64,000 bases of DNA from Chondrosia reniformis (GCA_947172415.1 OX359197.1:4030001-4094000), one strand, 5' to 3'; counted from the first letter of the stretch, positions 11,161 through 23,819 are shown. The notes: a model not told the origin generated them from the sequence alone. A program made the numbers and translations.

Positions 11161-12860
11161 GCTGCCAACAGTTAAATGTACGTGTCTCTATAATTAGTAT
11201 TCTGCACATATATATATATGGCTAAATTCTGAAGATTTTATATGCTGACACAGCCTGCAGCTACTTATTTGTATGGGACAACAAACTGGTATCATAATCT
11301 GTTACAGCTTCTTTAACACTTTGTTTGTAGTTTCCTTAAATATTTTTGTAAACTGCATGCATTAATGAATTACCTTTCTATTCAAAATAATACTGCCTTT
11401 TAATGAATAACACTGTAACAAACCCCCAAGAAAACCTTATTTCTTGCTACACTTAATAACTATACAAGTATTAAACTGTGATTCCCTAAATGGGGAAAAA
11501 TACAGAATGCCTCGCATGGGATAAACAGCAGCACTAGGTGTTATTATAAATGCCAAAATTAGGGGAAGAATCATAACAATGAAGTGAAATCATAGACACA
11601 GCCAACAACTTACGGCCACATTTTTGAGCGTGCGATGATCCTTATTTCCATCAACCCTTAGAAGGAAAAGAAGCTAGTAAGCGCCAAGCGATATTTGGAA
11701 GCACCTCAGTGATGATGTTAAACCTTCTGACATAATGGGTAAGCTCCTGCTGGTCCAGGGTTGATTTCAACATCACCAGACACCATTATTAATCCTAATG
11801 TAAGCATTTAACCTTTTAACAACTTCGTGTAAGTGTTACCGCAAGCCCCTTATGGACTGAAGGCGACATTTGTGGCACAGGTGTAAAAACTACCTCTTCT
11901 AACCTTTTAAAGTTCCATTTTTACTTTTCTTGGCTAGGATAACATCCAAAAAACCTTTGCTGAAGTTAATAGATGAAATTATTGGATATTGCCGAAAACT
12001 AGGCAGGAAATAGGGCTTCCTCTTGATGGCCTTTTCCGTTTTTCCTAAAACACTTGTGTAATTCATATATTTGCCATATGTAATACTTTCTTCATAAAAT
12101 AGATATACTACTGTAGAAACCTACAAAATTTTTCACCTATATCACACTGTATAAGTGCTATCGATTAATATGAATTCCGAAAAGAGAGTACAATTATTTA
12201 ACTTTGCCGTCAATAATGGTCTATTAAAATTGGCTTTCAGTCGATAAAGGGTTAAAAATTAATGCTAACCTGAACCTTTCTCTGGCATATTTGATTTTGG
12301 TGTCTAGATTACTTCTGATTAGCAAACAATTTTACATAATATGCTGAAAATACTGAAACGCAAGAAAAGTAATTCAAGCGCTTTATCACAACTGCCACGA
12401 TAAGTCAATTGCAACTATCAGTAGCTTTGTAATCGGAGAATTTCAAGGGAATCCAAATAAGTAAGCAGACAGCACAAAGCCTCCACAGAAGAAACAAAAC
12501 CAACATTTTTGTGTAAAATACTGAACAAATATTTACATGCCCTTAAATCGATAACCTATATGCCCCTTTAGGGTGTAAAGTAATAATCTCATAGTCCTTT
12601 TGCAACTTTAGTTATACTTGACAAAATTTTGAAATGCACCACAAAGACCCAAAATATTCTTGTTGACACCTCAATCTTGATTTGATTCCCTACCGATCGG
12701 ATCAAAACCTCCCTTCTGCTTCCGCTACATTCAGTAATTAATGCACATGTATGTGGTCAATTACAATCTACACCAGGTGTGTGCTGCAAACATTCACTAC
12801 CCAGGTAACAGCATATAGACATCTATGACAGCCTGCCTGCAAATTCAGTATGATCAAAAT
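11161..12860. other. No gene recognised
   Basis: 1.7 kb of AT-rich sequence. Short purine-rich and GATGATG-containing stretches around 11620-11740 look like old repeat debris but match nothing else in the window. No ORF over 60 codons carries a recognisable motif. Confidence 0.5.
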
Positions 12861-12869
12861 CCCTGAAAA

Positions 12870-13092
12870 AGCAAATTGCTGCCATATATTGTGGAATTCC
12901 AGAATGTAGGATACAGTGTGACCAATGCCAAGATTGGTTTCAAAAACCTTGTGTTAACCTTGAAGGAGCAAAAAATTTGTGGAAGCTGGAGTTGCTTAGC
13001 TATTCATGTGATGGAGGATGCAAACCAAAAATCTCACAAAACCTGGAGAGGTTTTACCAAAGAATCCTGCAAAGAAACATCTCAACTGTAAC
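12870..13092 (+). pseudogene. PHD-finger-like remnant
   Basis: The frame starting near 12890 reads CGIPECRIQCDQCQDWFQK, then PCVNLEG, and after 15 residues YSCDGGCKPKISQ, ending at a TAA near 13090. The CDQC-DWFQKPCV core and the later C-x3-C pair follow the C4HC3 layout of a PHD finger, with Q replacing the usual H of WFH. It has no start codon and stands alone. A second PHD-like remnant is at 23820-24030. Such fingers occur in ORFs of several animal transposons, so I treat it as transposon debris. Confidence 0.55.
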
Positions 13093-13504
13093 CACTTGTT
13101 GAGTTTTGAGTCACAATGTTTAAACTTTATGTAGACTTATACCAAACTATTACAGTACACACTTATTCGCTCACCTATAAATAATGATGACAATTCAACC
13201 TGCAGCTGGTGATATGCTAACTGTATGCTGAAGAAACAATTCTCACTATAATTTGGTTATCAATTAGGATACATCCAGCATATGAATCTCTGATGTGTTC
13301 ATTTTATTCTGACAAAAACTGGCTGAGATAGAGTGAAATGACCGAACTTCCATTAAGATGGCCAAAGTTCCATTAATTCAGCCATCACGGAAACAAGGCC
13401 AATATTCTGTAGATATCCCTTCAAATGTACTGGTACCTTCCATAAATCTCTCATTTATTGATCTCTATAGTTAGGAATACTCTATAAAACAAGTAGTTCA
13501 AGTT

Positions 13505-13735
13505 TAAAAAACTCGTGAGGCACCAGATGCCCTCATGCCAACTCAAACTACTTGCTAAGATAACTGGTTTAATAACTGATTCCGGTTATTGCTTAATTCA
13601 GTTAATTTGAAGGCCATCTCTCGTAGAAAAAGGTTTTGCACAAGTTTTACGTTACATAGTATTGGTAAAAGCGGTTATAAAACCCTTTTCATTCGTTCAA
13701 TGTTCAACAGAAAGGAGGAGAAAGGCAGCCGAGAG
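13505..13735 (-). repeat. F2 dispersed repeat, copy 2 (reverse orientation)
   Basis: The reverse complement carries the F2 words: TTTTAGAACGG-like cores, CTTTTTCTACGAGA, the AAACTCGTGAGG end and CAAGTAG. The AACTACTTG/CAAGTAGT pair around 13492-13556 is the terminal hairpin. Truncated relative to the 43.9-kb copy. Confidence 0.7.
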
Positions 13736-14810
13736 TCCGCAATTTTAGTGACAGATATATAATATACATGTTAGAACCAGTTTCGTAACGGGTTGGACGG
13801 TTTCGAAATTGGTCGACCTGCTATGAAGCCGAGGGACCACACCATCGAATGAAACATCGAGCCACTTACTGCATACAAGCGCCACTATCCAAATTACTAT
13901 GCAATGATGCTTTTTGAACGATCGAACCATTAGGCCATTTACCATGTCCCATAGTCACCACTATCTTTAAATAGACGTTTCAGTTGCCAGTTTGCAGTCG
14001 CAAGCAACACAAAGCTAATAGCTGCAGCTAACCTTGATCAGCGGGGAAATTAACGATGGAAAAACAAAATCAATTTCCCGTCTTTTCTGTCAGAGAAATT
14101 TCCACCAGACAGCAAGAAGGGTACTAGTGGCACTTACAACCAAAAATTGGAGAAAGGATTAAAGCCACCATCAAAGATCCCTCAACTGCAGAAAAGAATT
14201 TACGTTTTTATGTAAAGAAAAACAAATTTCAATTGCCAGTAAAGCAATAAATGCAATCACTCGGCTCAGCTTGAACTCACAGTCAATGCCAAAACTATGT
14301 CTGTGACATATATACATGCATGCCTGACCCTTCTATAATATGTATATATGGAAAGTGGAAGACAACTTTGTTGTAGGACAGTTTCGGAGAAATGCTTATG
14401 TAGAAGAGTTCTATCAAATGATTTCTCATACCCATAAATGATCTTTTACATGCAGGTTACAGGTAGATTTATGAAAAGGTATAAAAGTTCAGTTAAGAAC
14501 CCGGCTCCTGAGTTCATATATGTATGTATGTTTATATGTAATGCATAAACATTCATGCATGCAGCTGCATGTGTGCATAGCTCCTCGATATTTTATATTG
14601 ATTCAGAGTGTATATGTACCAAGAAATTCTAAGAAGTGTAGTGGAGACGTTCATAGCTCTTTGTTCCACTTGTCCCCTTCGTTCCAGGCATTTATGACAT
14701 ACACCACAACCAAAGCATCAAGACTCCGGAGTAGAAGAAGTCAGCAGAAATCCGATGATAGTGAAGTTGGTAGGAGCAGTCACTGAAGACCACTCTGGTT
14801 ATCATTGAGT
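13736..14810. other. No gene recognised
   Basis: AT-rich sequence between the F2 copy and the DDE relic. A frame near 14640-14790 (FHLSPSFQAFMTYTTTK, followed by an S/R/Q-rich stretch) ends just before the DDE relic and could be its eroded N-terminal part, but has no motif. Confidence 0.35.
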
Positions 14811-14814
14811 ATTG

Positions 14815-15550
14815 CAGATCAGTTAGTTTGTGTTCTAGCTAAACTAAGATTGGGTTTACCATCACTCGATATCTGCACACGGGTTGTTGTCAGTGAGTCT
14901 ACGTTTAGTTATTTGTTCAGTATGGATACCTTTTTTATCTAAAGAGCTTAAAGTACTCTTCCCCTTCCCATCACGTGAGCTTATCAACTCATGGATGCCA
15001 CGTACATTCAAGAGTCGGTACCCAAACACGAGGATCATTATCGATTGCTTTGAAATGCAGTGCCAGTGACCTTCAGGCCTCATGAATCAGTCTGTGACAT
15101 TTTCTGATTACAAGAGTCGCAACACATTCAAAGTGTTGATTGTTTGTACTCCCTCTGGTTTAGTGTCTTTTGTATCTGAAGCATATGTAGGGAGCATTTC
15201 AGTCAAGTAGGTCACCATGCAATCCGTTCTCATAGGTCTGCTGGAAAGTGGTGATATGATCATGGTAGATAGAGGGTTTGAAATTCAAGAGCATTTCGCC
15301 ATTAAAGGAATTTTTATCAACATCCCACTATACCTTGGAGGAAAGAAGCAGATGCCTGGACCTGATGTTGAGACTTGACGTATAGCTGAACTTAGAATTC
15401 ACGTGGAACGATGCATTGGCTGTGCACGACATTTTGAAATCCTCAACACTGTTTTCACATTGAACAAGAGTAATCACATTAATGACGTCGACATTGTTCA
15501 TGTTTGTTGCTTTTTAACTAACTTAGATGTTCCTCTTGTTGAGTACTAGT
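14815..15550 (+). pseudogene. DDE-superfamily transposase relic (DDE_Tnp_4 type)
   Basis: One frame with breaks. It reads VLAKLRLGLPSLDICTRVVV and SESTFSY (a helix-turn-helix-like region), then a WMPRTFKSRYPNTR segment with IIDCFE (likely first catalytic Asp), then YKSRNTFKVLIVCTPSGLV, then MIMVDRGFEIQEHF (second Asp), then IAELRIHVERCIGCARHFEI (catalytic Glu) and HVCCFLTNLDVP to a TAG. This order fits DDE_4 endonucleases of the PIF/Harbinger and THAP-linked groups. In-frame stops near 15069, 15208 and 15377 kill it. It abuts the YqaJ relic, which runs toward it. Confidence 0.75.
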
Positions 15551-15724
15551 GTTTATGTGCATGTGATAGCACCATGACATTGCATAATATATAAGTAATT
15601 ATAAATACATGAATGTACATATAAGTGTTGTATATAGTTGATGGTAACCATTGTGTCATTGATGATAACACTGCATAAAATATCTGTCACTAAGAATGTC
15701 CCATGCAATGTGTACTAAAATGAC

Positions 15725-18560
15725 TATAATTTTAGAAGCAACAGTTCAGACCAATACTCCAGATCAAACCAAATCCATTCTACAAAAACTTTGCCACCAC
15801 TGAAAACAACAAAGTCGCACCATTCAACATTCATTATAGATATTTCGCCCTACACTTGCGCATAGTAGTGATGTGATGGCTTTGATCATCTGAACCTCTT
15901 GTTAAGTAAATTTATCGCATTTTTCTCTGCAATCTCTTGTGGTGAAAACTTCACAACATAATTGCCTTGAATGCTGCATGGACACCTAATTTCCAGGACA
16001 CCACAGCAGCAAGTGTCCACACTATGGCAAGCAATGAAGCCATCTGCTAATGCACCTAGGTAGGGCATGGAAGGGCACAGAGTCAACCCAGTTTCCTGTA
16101 CTGACATGATTTCACCAGTAACAGCTCTATCCCTAATGTACATCTGCCGGGCATGGTCTTCATTGTCTTTCCCCCACTTCATTGCTGCAGTAGAGACAAT
16201 CTCCCTTTTGAATCAATGACTTCACTAACACACTCGGGTCAGTTGTATCCTTGCGGCGCAAAATGCCCCAAATCGAGAGCTAGTGATTTGCCCATTGTGG
16301 AGGGCTAGCCACAACTTGCTGTCAGCCCGAGCTTGTGTGCTTTTCTCAATGTCTGCCACAATGTCATTGTCTAGGGTCATCCCAGATATGAACTGCTGAA
16401 TTTGATCACAGGTTGGTGATACAAACAGACTGGAAACAACCTACAAACAGTGAAACATTCCAACTGAACTAGCTATAAGAATGAGATCTGTACGTTGAAA
16501 TAACTGACCTTTTCAGCATGATCATGCCAAAAAATAACCTCCTTCCACAGTCTCTCCTCAGTGGACTGGATTTTGGAGGATGCTGTATCTGTCTCACTAG
16601 ATGTTGTAACAGGATGCTGTGATGGTACCAAGAATTGTTCAATCCCACTTTGAGGGTGAACAACTTGCTGATTTTTGAGCAGGGTGTCTTTGGCATCTTC
16701 ATTCAAAACCCGAACATCAAGATCACAGAGGGTCAACGTCAGCTTCAGAATCGAGGGATTCCGCTAGCAATTCATCCCTTGCACAATGACTACTAGTCTT
16801 CACAAATTTGATGTCTTTTACAGCAGCTGGCTGTACAACTTTCCGAGGTGCTTGATTCCATCACATAGGCTTGGATGTTTGGGAGAGATCACAAGACAAG
16901 CTTTTTATGCTCCAGGTAGAAAGCAGTGCAGCAACAGGTTGCAAGCCTTACTTAGTCTATGAAACAAAAATTGAATTATCACAGTTAGGTCATCAACAAA
17001 TTAAATGTGACTGAATTACAACCTTGGTCACAACTCACCTGGAAACGCAGTTGCACTGTGTTGAAAAACAGCACCACTGTCACCATCCAGGGCAACAAAG
17101 GTTTCAAGGGGTAAATCTGTCGACAGTGAATGCTGCACACACCCTCTCACACACGCAGGTATAACATGTGCAAATTGCACACAAAAAGTGGCGTTTTGTG
17201 ATTTTAAAAGAATCTGTTTATATAACCATGTCTCACATTTAAATGCATGTCTTGATTGATGATTCATTTTGACGAAAAAAATTATTCAAGTACAAACACC
17301 TTGTATCTTTTTTGCTTCCAGGGCGATAAGTTTAACTTCGCAACGGATACCTTAAACAACTCGCTAATCGATCAAATCTCCAAATCGACTGTCAAAAGAG
17401 GATACATATTCAATGACGTCATAATTACCTCGTGACCTCAGTGTGACTTTGTTGAGAAGAATCAATTTTTATGAGTTTATTTCTTTCAATAAGGCGGTCA
17501 TGTAAATGATGGATTATAGCTTCCAAAATTTAAGGACCACTTCACAGAAGGTAAAACTAAATTTTTACATCGTCGGCTTGTGATAGCTTCATTCATTACT
17601 GATATGTGCAGGTTTTTGTATTAATTTCTTATTAAAATCAAAAGAAAGCTGCACATCTCGGGAACGAAATGGTATTTCAAAAGCTGACCCGGTGAAAATT
17701 TAGATATTGATGTTAGCAATCAAGACCATTGTTGTACTTTTTAACCATAATCTTCATGACCACCTTTTAGTCGAAGTGCTTTTCGTAGGTCCAAAAGAAG
17801 CTGTCTTTTCTATATCAATTAATAAAATACAAAGAAAAAATAAGCCAGATCATATGTTATTTAGTTACAGTCTTCCAGGAGATCTTTTCTTTTATCAGAA
17901 ATCTAAAAGAAAGGGAAAACATGCGACTTAATTTTGATCTTCATTTTCGACGGCCATTTTGTTGTTGGCTGGAAAATGCACATGTCCTACCTGCGTAAAT
18001 TACAGGAGGGCTGTCTGTAACACTGTCATGCAACCACACGTTGCTAACAAATCCATCAGCAAAGAAAGGGTATGCCTTCAGGGACTTTATGCCTGCATTG
18101 ACTGCATATCGAAAGTTTTATCCCTACCACATACAAGGTAAATCAGCAGATTCATGAAGGTGAAATCTGCTATGACACCTTCCAGAGTCTTGGTCCAGCT
18201 ATCCATGTATGAAAAAGAAGGTAAGGTGTGGAGCTTTTCTTTCACCTCATGTGTTACATAAGTCAAGACCAGAAATCTTCACCACTATCTACTTCTGCAA
18301 GCAGATGAACACAGCCCAACTGAGCCATGCACACAAGTCTCTCCACAATGTCGGCTTTTCTGACTATTCCAGATAGCTTGACAGAGAGCCGCTTTGATAT
18401 GGCACGAAGCTAGGGTATATTGTGTGCCGACAAACGCAGCTTCAGCGAAGGTGCTACATTGTTAGGGCAGTCCTTTGCCATCACCAATGCACTCTCCAAA
18501 TCATCCAAGTTGGCCATTGAACCGTACTTGACCGTACACTCATGCTAGCTTTAGATGCCA
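15725..18560 (-). pseudogene. Spliced SAP / SWIM-type / YqaJ-nuclease gene, decayed
   Basis: Read leftward. The start near 18517 gives MANLDDLESALVMAKD, then a SAP-like helix pair (LRAISKRLSVKLSGI, VRKADIVERL). Near 18100-17965 SLKAYPFFADGFVSNVW leads to a donor GCAG/GTAGGA. At 17165-17040 is VALDGDSGAVFQHS, the segment that precedes the SWIM zinc finger in such proteins, with donor CCAG/GTGAGT. At 16940-16740 are ALLSTWSIK, WNQAPRKVV and EADVDPL. At 16290-15890 is the YqaJ-type exonuclease core: ILRRKDTTDPSVLVKS, WGKDNEDHARQMYI, LGALADGF and GVLEIRCPCS. The tail to 15725 includes NVEWCDFVVFSGGKVFVE. YqaJ-like nucleases are lambda-exonuclease relatives. A TAG in the SAP domain, a TAG before WNQAP and several frame breaks show decay. 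Confidence 0.7.
17140..17810. repeat. Long direct repeat, left copy
   Basis: Matches 20600-21290 in the same order. Shared words include TTTTAAAAGAATC, TTGATTGATGATTC, CTTAAACAACTCGCT, AAGAGGATAC, TCAATGACGTCATAATTACC, GAAGGTAAAACTAA and ATATGTGCAGGT. Divergence is clearly above 10%. This copy covers part of an intron and exon edge of the decayed YqaJ gene. Confidence 0.85.
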
Positions 18561-18594
18561 CAGCAGAAGCGATGACGAACAACTTTCACACTTA

Positions 18595-20345
18595 ATTAAA
18601 CAGTACCGCTGGGTGCTCCTTTTGCCTACCAAAATTACAATAGCGAAATTTTCGCAAATGTTGTGGCAATACTGGAAAGAGGTCAATTTGTCTCATGGGG
18701 AAAAGAAATGGATCCTGCACTGTCTGGATCACTGGTCCAAGTTCAATTTTGCCTATGCCTTTCAGAACAAGAGTACAGTTAATGTAGCAGAAGCTTTACA
18801 TTGACAATTTTTTTCCTGTTTTGGCGTTCCTCGTATCATTCAATCTGGTAATAGCCACGAGTTTGTTAATGAAGTAATTGAGAATTTATTGCAGGTCTGG
18901 CATTCAGGTATTCAGTTAATTAATGGCCCTCCGCGACACCCTCAAAGTCAAGGCCTAGTTGAGAGAGCCCATTCTACCCCACAAAAGAAGCTTGCATCAG
19001 AGATCAATGAGAATAAATTACAGTGTAGCAACCACCCTGGAGTTACTGGCTTCCGCGAAAATAATCTGTGCGTCTAATGCATGTGAGGCTCACAAATGCA
19101 CTTCCAGTATGGACTATATAAAGTCATCACTTATAGTCAGCCTTTCCACCTTAACATAGATGCTATAAACACACAAGTTCATGAAGCAAATGGAGCTAGT
19201 CCCTATGAACTGGTTTTTGGCCAGAAACCAAGATCAGTTCTCTTCCCATCCACATGCACTATATAATGGAATTATCCTAGAAGGGAAGTTGCTTAATGAA
19301 TGTACATGGAGCAGTCAACGGGCACTGAGACTTTGAAAGATGAAGATATACAAAAGTCAAAACAGGAGAGACCGAAGACTCTACTCAGACTGCCACAATC
19401 CATGAAGATACTACGCCTGCAGTTGGGTCAGTTACTGAGGATGATCACAATCTGGAGCTAGCAGATTTGGAGTAGCAGAAGCTAGAACAGGAGAGATCAG
19501 CTGAGTCTACTACTGTTACGGTACATGAAGATGTGAAGCCTGAAGTTAGGTCAGTTATTGAGGCTGATCATGTTCTGGAGTTAGAAGATTTGGAGGTGAA
19601 GAAGCCAGCTGCAGGCCAGGGGAGTTACCAATGGACATTGAGGGCAAAATGCACTTGCAACAATGCAGAAGTACAAGAAGGTATAGACATTGAACTATTG
19701 CATCCAGATATATAGTTGTTTGGGGAATATATTGGCCCTGTTGTACATGTACATACTTCTCTCTTATGATTGACACAGATAAGAGTGACGGCTGATAAAA
19801 ATACCTATTATCAGCTAAAGGGATGGTAGAGCGGTACAACAGCCATAAGACAGTGAAGACATTCTTAATTGGTGATACTGTGTCAGTTAGAATTCCAGGT
19901 ATTGATGGGGCCAACTTTGACATGTCTTGTCTGCCTTGCATTGTTGTAGAGGTTGTGGGCAAGTGGCAACACCTCTACCATTTAAGTTAGCAACAACCCA
20001 AATATATACTTATATTAGAAACAGATGTTATACGTTACACTATGAATCCAATGTGCCACAGATTAATTAATTATATATGAAACTTATTGAATGCAGGTGT
20101 CAACATGGTGTATTGAGTGTCTGTTACCAATTGAAGAGTACAAAGGCTCAGTGCAGTGGTCAGAGGAAGATTGGAAAGCTACTGCATCCATCTCACTTAG
20201 ACAGGCAGCAAGGTAACAAGCCCCTTGGAATCAATTTGTTGGAATGGCCTGCAAGTGCACCACTGGATGGTCTACCTGCAAATGCCACTGTGTGAAGAAG
20301 GGCATTATTTGCAATTCTTACTGACATGGAGGCAGAAATATCACA
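18595..20345 (+). pseudogene. Retroelement-type integrase and C-terminal tail, decayed
   Basis: The rve integrase core at 18640-19000 reads HCLDHWSKFNFAYAF (first Asp), a stop, CFGVPRIIQSGNSHEFVN and GPPRHPQSQGLVERAH (catalytic Glu). The second Asp of the usual QSDN is Gly here. Then GASPYELVFGQKPRS at about 19190-19240, an E/K/Q-rich linker with repeated units (about 19340-19700), a piece with DTVSVRIPGIDGANFD, and a Cys-rich tail at about 20230-20330 (GMACKCTTGWSTCKCHCVKK). This order is that of integrase proteins derived from Gypsy/Maverick-like elements in invertebrates. Multiple stops. No RT or protease was found. Confidence 0.7.
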
Positions 20346-20599
20346 ACATCGCAACTAGTGAAAGGAATATACTGCACTAACTAGATTCAAAATATTTATG
20401 TAGCTTACCCTCTCCAAAGGAAATCAAAATAGCCAGCAATGAGGCAAGCTACCATCCAAACCATATGGATGTAGACCAGACTGAGGAACAGTCTATCTAC
20501 AATTCCAACAACATTTTAAAGGTATTTATATAGTTACACATGATGCTGCAATTGTGAAGGATGACAGTAGTTATAAGTGTTTCTACCCCAGGAGAATAG

Positions 20600-21290
20600 C
20601 ATGCATGCAGGTAGAACATGTACAAATTGCACATAAAAGGGGTGCTTTGTGGTTTTAAAAGAATTCGTTTATATATCGGCGTCTCACAATCAAATGCGTA
20701 GGTTGGTCATGCGCAAGGTACGTGACTTGATTGATGATTCGTTTTGACGAATAACATTATTAAAATATAGACATGTTGTATCTCTTTTGTTTCTTGGGCA
20801 ATAGGTTTTACTTCGCAACGAATGGCTTAAACAACTCGCTGATTGATCAAATCTCCAATTCAACTGTGAAAAGAGGATACGTATTCAATGACGTCATAAT
20901 TACCTTGTGACATCAGCGTGACACCAGCCAGAGGAAGAAAGCTTATGATGGCTGAACTTGCAGTGAAAATGCGGAGATCTAAACAAAGGTATTTTGTTCC
21001 CAAAGTTTAATGACATATTCACAAAAGGTAAAACTAATTTTTAACCACGTATACTTTTGATAGCTTGTTCCGTTATCGACATGTGCAGGTGTTTGCGTAA
21101 AATTCCATGTATTTTAAAAAAATAGTGCATATCTCACAAACAAATTATTCTTTCAAAAGTATACACAGTGAAAAGTTAGATTTTAATGTTAAGAGTATTT
21201 TTAGACTAGTTTTAAGACTTTTAACCGACATCTAGATTTCCGCATTTTCAACTGAAGTATTTTTTCGTATGGCCGGCTGAATTTTAAATT
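20600..21290. repeat. Long direct repeat, right copy
   Basis: Same family as 17140-17810 in the same orientation, 3.4 kb away. It has an extra 20-25 bp around GGTTGGTCATGCGCAAGG. The pair flanks the integrase relic, but the left copy also sits inside the YqaJ gene. It is more likely a dispersed repeat or a partial second YqaJ-element copy than an LTR pair. Confidence 0.8.
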
Positions 21291-22230
21291 TTTCGAACTA
21301 TATATAACTTACAAAGATAATAAAAACAAAATCATTAATTATAAGAGTTCTAATTCTTGTTTAAATCTTAGATGAGATGAGAAATGCGATATGCAGAAAG
21401 ACCAAAATCTCATCTGGAACTGAGAACTCTTAACTTTTGCATGTGGTATATGTAACTACTTTTACTTTTACTGGCGCATGTGTTTCATTGATGTTTACTT
21501 GTACTGAAATGCTTATGTAACTACGTACATAGCCTTCTGTGAAAAGTGTCCCGATTGAATTCGTTCCTCATTTCGTATATAGATACACTTTACTCGGAGA
21601 TTATTACAGCCAATCTGTAAAGCATTTCAAAAGATTTCATTCCGAATTTTATACATTTGTACCTTTCACTCGGACAGTCTCTGTCCTCTGTGGTAAACGT
21701 TCCCCGAATTCCACATATCACTCTGTGAGCACTCTGCAGATTGGGTCCATATCTTCCGCGGCAAGCAGCACTGCTATTCAAGGATACCCGAGATGGATTA
21801 CTGCAGAATTCGGCTGAAAAATTCAAGTATATAACTTGTGACATGTACCGTATTCTACCCAAACCAGTCAATACAGAATTGCCTGTTCTATCCAAACCAG
21901 TCAATCCAGAATCACCTGTATTCGGGTATCCAAGAGCCACCAGTAGCTCTTGCAACCTGAACTTAGTCTGTCATTGAACCATAAGAGATTATTATTCTCT
22001 ACTCAATGGATGGATGATACTGTCATCGCTGCTGGACTAAAATTATTGGTACAACAGTTCCCTAAGGGGGGATTATTGAATCCCTTGTTGCTCTCCGGTT
22101 TTTGTCTGAAGTGTGAAATACTTAAGGTTAGTAGTTCAATTGTTTACTTTAGAAACAAAAGCCTTTACGGATAACCTTGTTACTACTTGCCTTAGTTTAC
22201 TAAGGCAAGGAGTATCTGGCTTGGACAACC
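21291..22230. other. No gene; short tandem duplication
   Basis: Mostly unassigned. At about 21855-21935 two tandem units of about 40 bp share CCAAACCAGTCAAT and CAGAAT. Reading frames here (both strands) follow the repeat and have no motif. Confidence 0.4.
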
Positions 22231-23600
22231 CTCAGTCAGTCATGTTTTCCCTTCTTTGGGTTTTAGCCAGAGCCTCGGCTTTGCCTCCTTCCAGCAGCAG
22301 CAGACAGGTGCACGCTGGGCCAAAGTTGACCGTCATAATAGGAGGGAGTACCTCCATACACCAATCCCCCACTGCTTTCCAGAAGTCGACAGGCAAGAAC
22401 TGGGACAGGACTACTTATCTCCCAGGCTGCAATTCCTCAACAGATAGATGTCGCCTCAATATCCTTACAGCCGAACAGAGAACAGATCTCTGCATGGCTC
22501 TCATCACTTTTACTGCACCTTTTGACAGCTTTGCAATGCTCCTCAGGTCATTTGGGAGCGTATCCACAGTCCCCAAAGCACCAATTATCATTTGGACTAC
22601 CTTAATTCGGTTGCTCTTAAATTGTTTCCTCATATTAGCCGCCAGCTTCTGCTACTTTTGGAACTTCTCTTGCCATCTTCCATTAAGATTGCTGTCAATA
22701 ATGAAGATGGACTTATATAGCCGATCTTCAACCACTAAGTCTGGCCTTCTTTCTGTCATTTCTTCATCTCTGGGGTAACTAGGATCCCATAAGATTTTGA
22801 CAGACTTATTCTCATAGACTGGTTTTGCTTCTAGTTTGTACCAGGGCTCTTCCTGCTTGAATCCATATTCTTTCAACAATATCCACAACACTGTCAGTAT
22901 TGCCCGGTTATGCCTCTCTTTATAGAGAGAAAATCCCTTGGGTTCACACATGTTTAGTATGTGTTTGACTGTTTCCACATTCTCTGCACACTAGAAGGCT
23001 ATAGAATTCCTCAGAATCCTGTTTCAGTACCACCTAGTGTGCAGTACATCATCTTGGGCTGCGAGAATCAGAGCCTCAGTTTGAGGTCTGAGTATCCCCT
23101 TATAAAGCCACTCATAACACTCCCTATATGTGACTTATCTGTGGAATGAGCCCTAGTGAGACCTTTCGGCTATGTTACTTTTTAACCTTTCAGTCTGAGC
23201 GTCCTGGAGCTCACGTGCCACTCTCCTCCATTCTCCTACACTCTTTTGTGAGGGATCTGTCTTTAGCCACATTTCCAGTTCTAGTTCTACACCGTGGCTT
23301 CCCAGTATCAATCTGGCTTCTTTTAAGACAGTCCTCCTCTGCTTTGAGCACTCCAGCCACTTTTGGTGTTTAACCACAACAGCCGTGAGTGGATCATTGG
23401 CAGTATGGAGGTATCTTGCCAGATTCACAACAGCCCTGTTGTGATCCAAAGGAAAACTACAGAGCCGTCTACCACCTCTTGAAAGCGAGGCCAGTTCACT
23501 CTCTCAATGGCAGAGTTATAGTGATGACACTGGTCCTTTCTCATGATCTTTCTCACCATTCGGTCCAGCTTTGGCATTTCATCTTGAGGCCACTTCAAAA
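22230..23600 (-). pseudogene. LINE ORF2 C-terminal region, one in-frame TAG in its best part
   Basis: Read leftward. 23449-23153 has NLARYLHTANDPLTAVVVKH; near 23130-23040 is EALILAAQDDVLHTRWY. 22978-22415 is one continuous frame: METVKHILNMC, RHNRAILTVLWILLKEYG, KILWDPSYPRDEEMTERRPD, LVVEDRLYKSIFIID, a TAG, then MRKQFKSNRIKVVQMIIGAL and SVLCSAVRILRRHLSVEEL. I recall this order (VEHIL..C, RHN, KILWDF, RRPD, IGALG, ARILRK) from the 3' ends of animal LINE-like ORFs. The RRPDLVV and FIID acidic residues could be nuclease-type, by inference. No RT is upstream in the window. Confidence 0.75.
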
Positions 23601-23819
23601 CTGGGTAGGGGTATATATCTCAATAAAGAGGCACACAACATGTTTGAGACTCCCACAGTATTCTTACCATTGAGGGGAGAGCTGCTATGGTGAAGAGCCA
23701 ATTGGATCAGATTTTGAAGCCACTGACTTGAGAGAATTTTTACAAATTCTCATGATTGTCACTATAGCATTAGATAATTCCTCTCTATGTTATTCCTTGA
23801 AATAGAAATCCTTGGAATT

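Noticed and set aside
17140-21290. LTR pair of one retrotransposon flanking the integrase
   Set aside because: Repeats too diverged, left copy overlaps the YqaJ gene, and no primer-binding site, polypurine tract or TG..CA ends were seen.
22113-22778. 221-codon plus-strand ORF
   Set aside because: It is the longest open stretch nearby, but lies opposite the recognisable LINE C-terminus on the minus strand and has no motif of its own.
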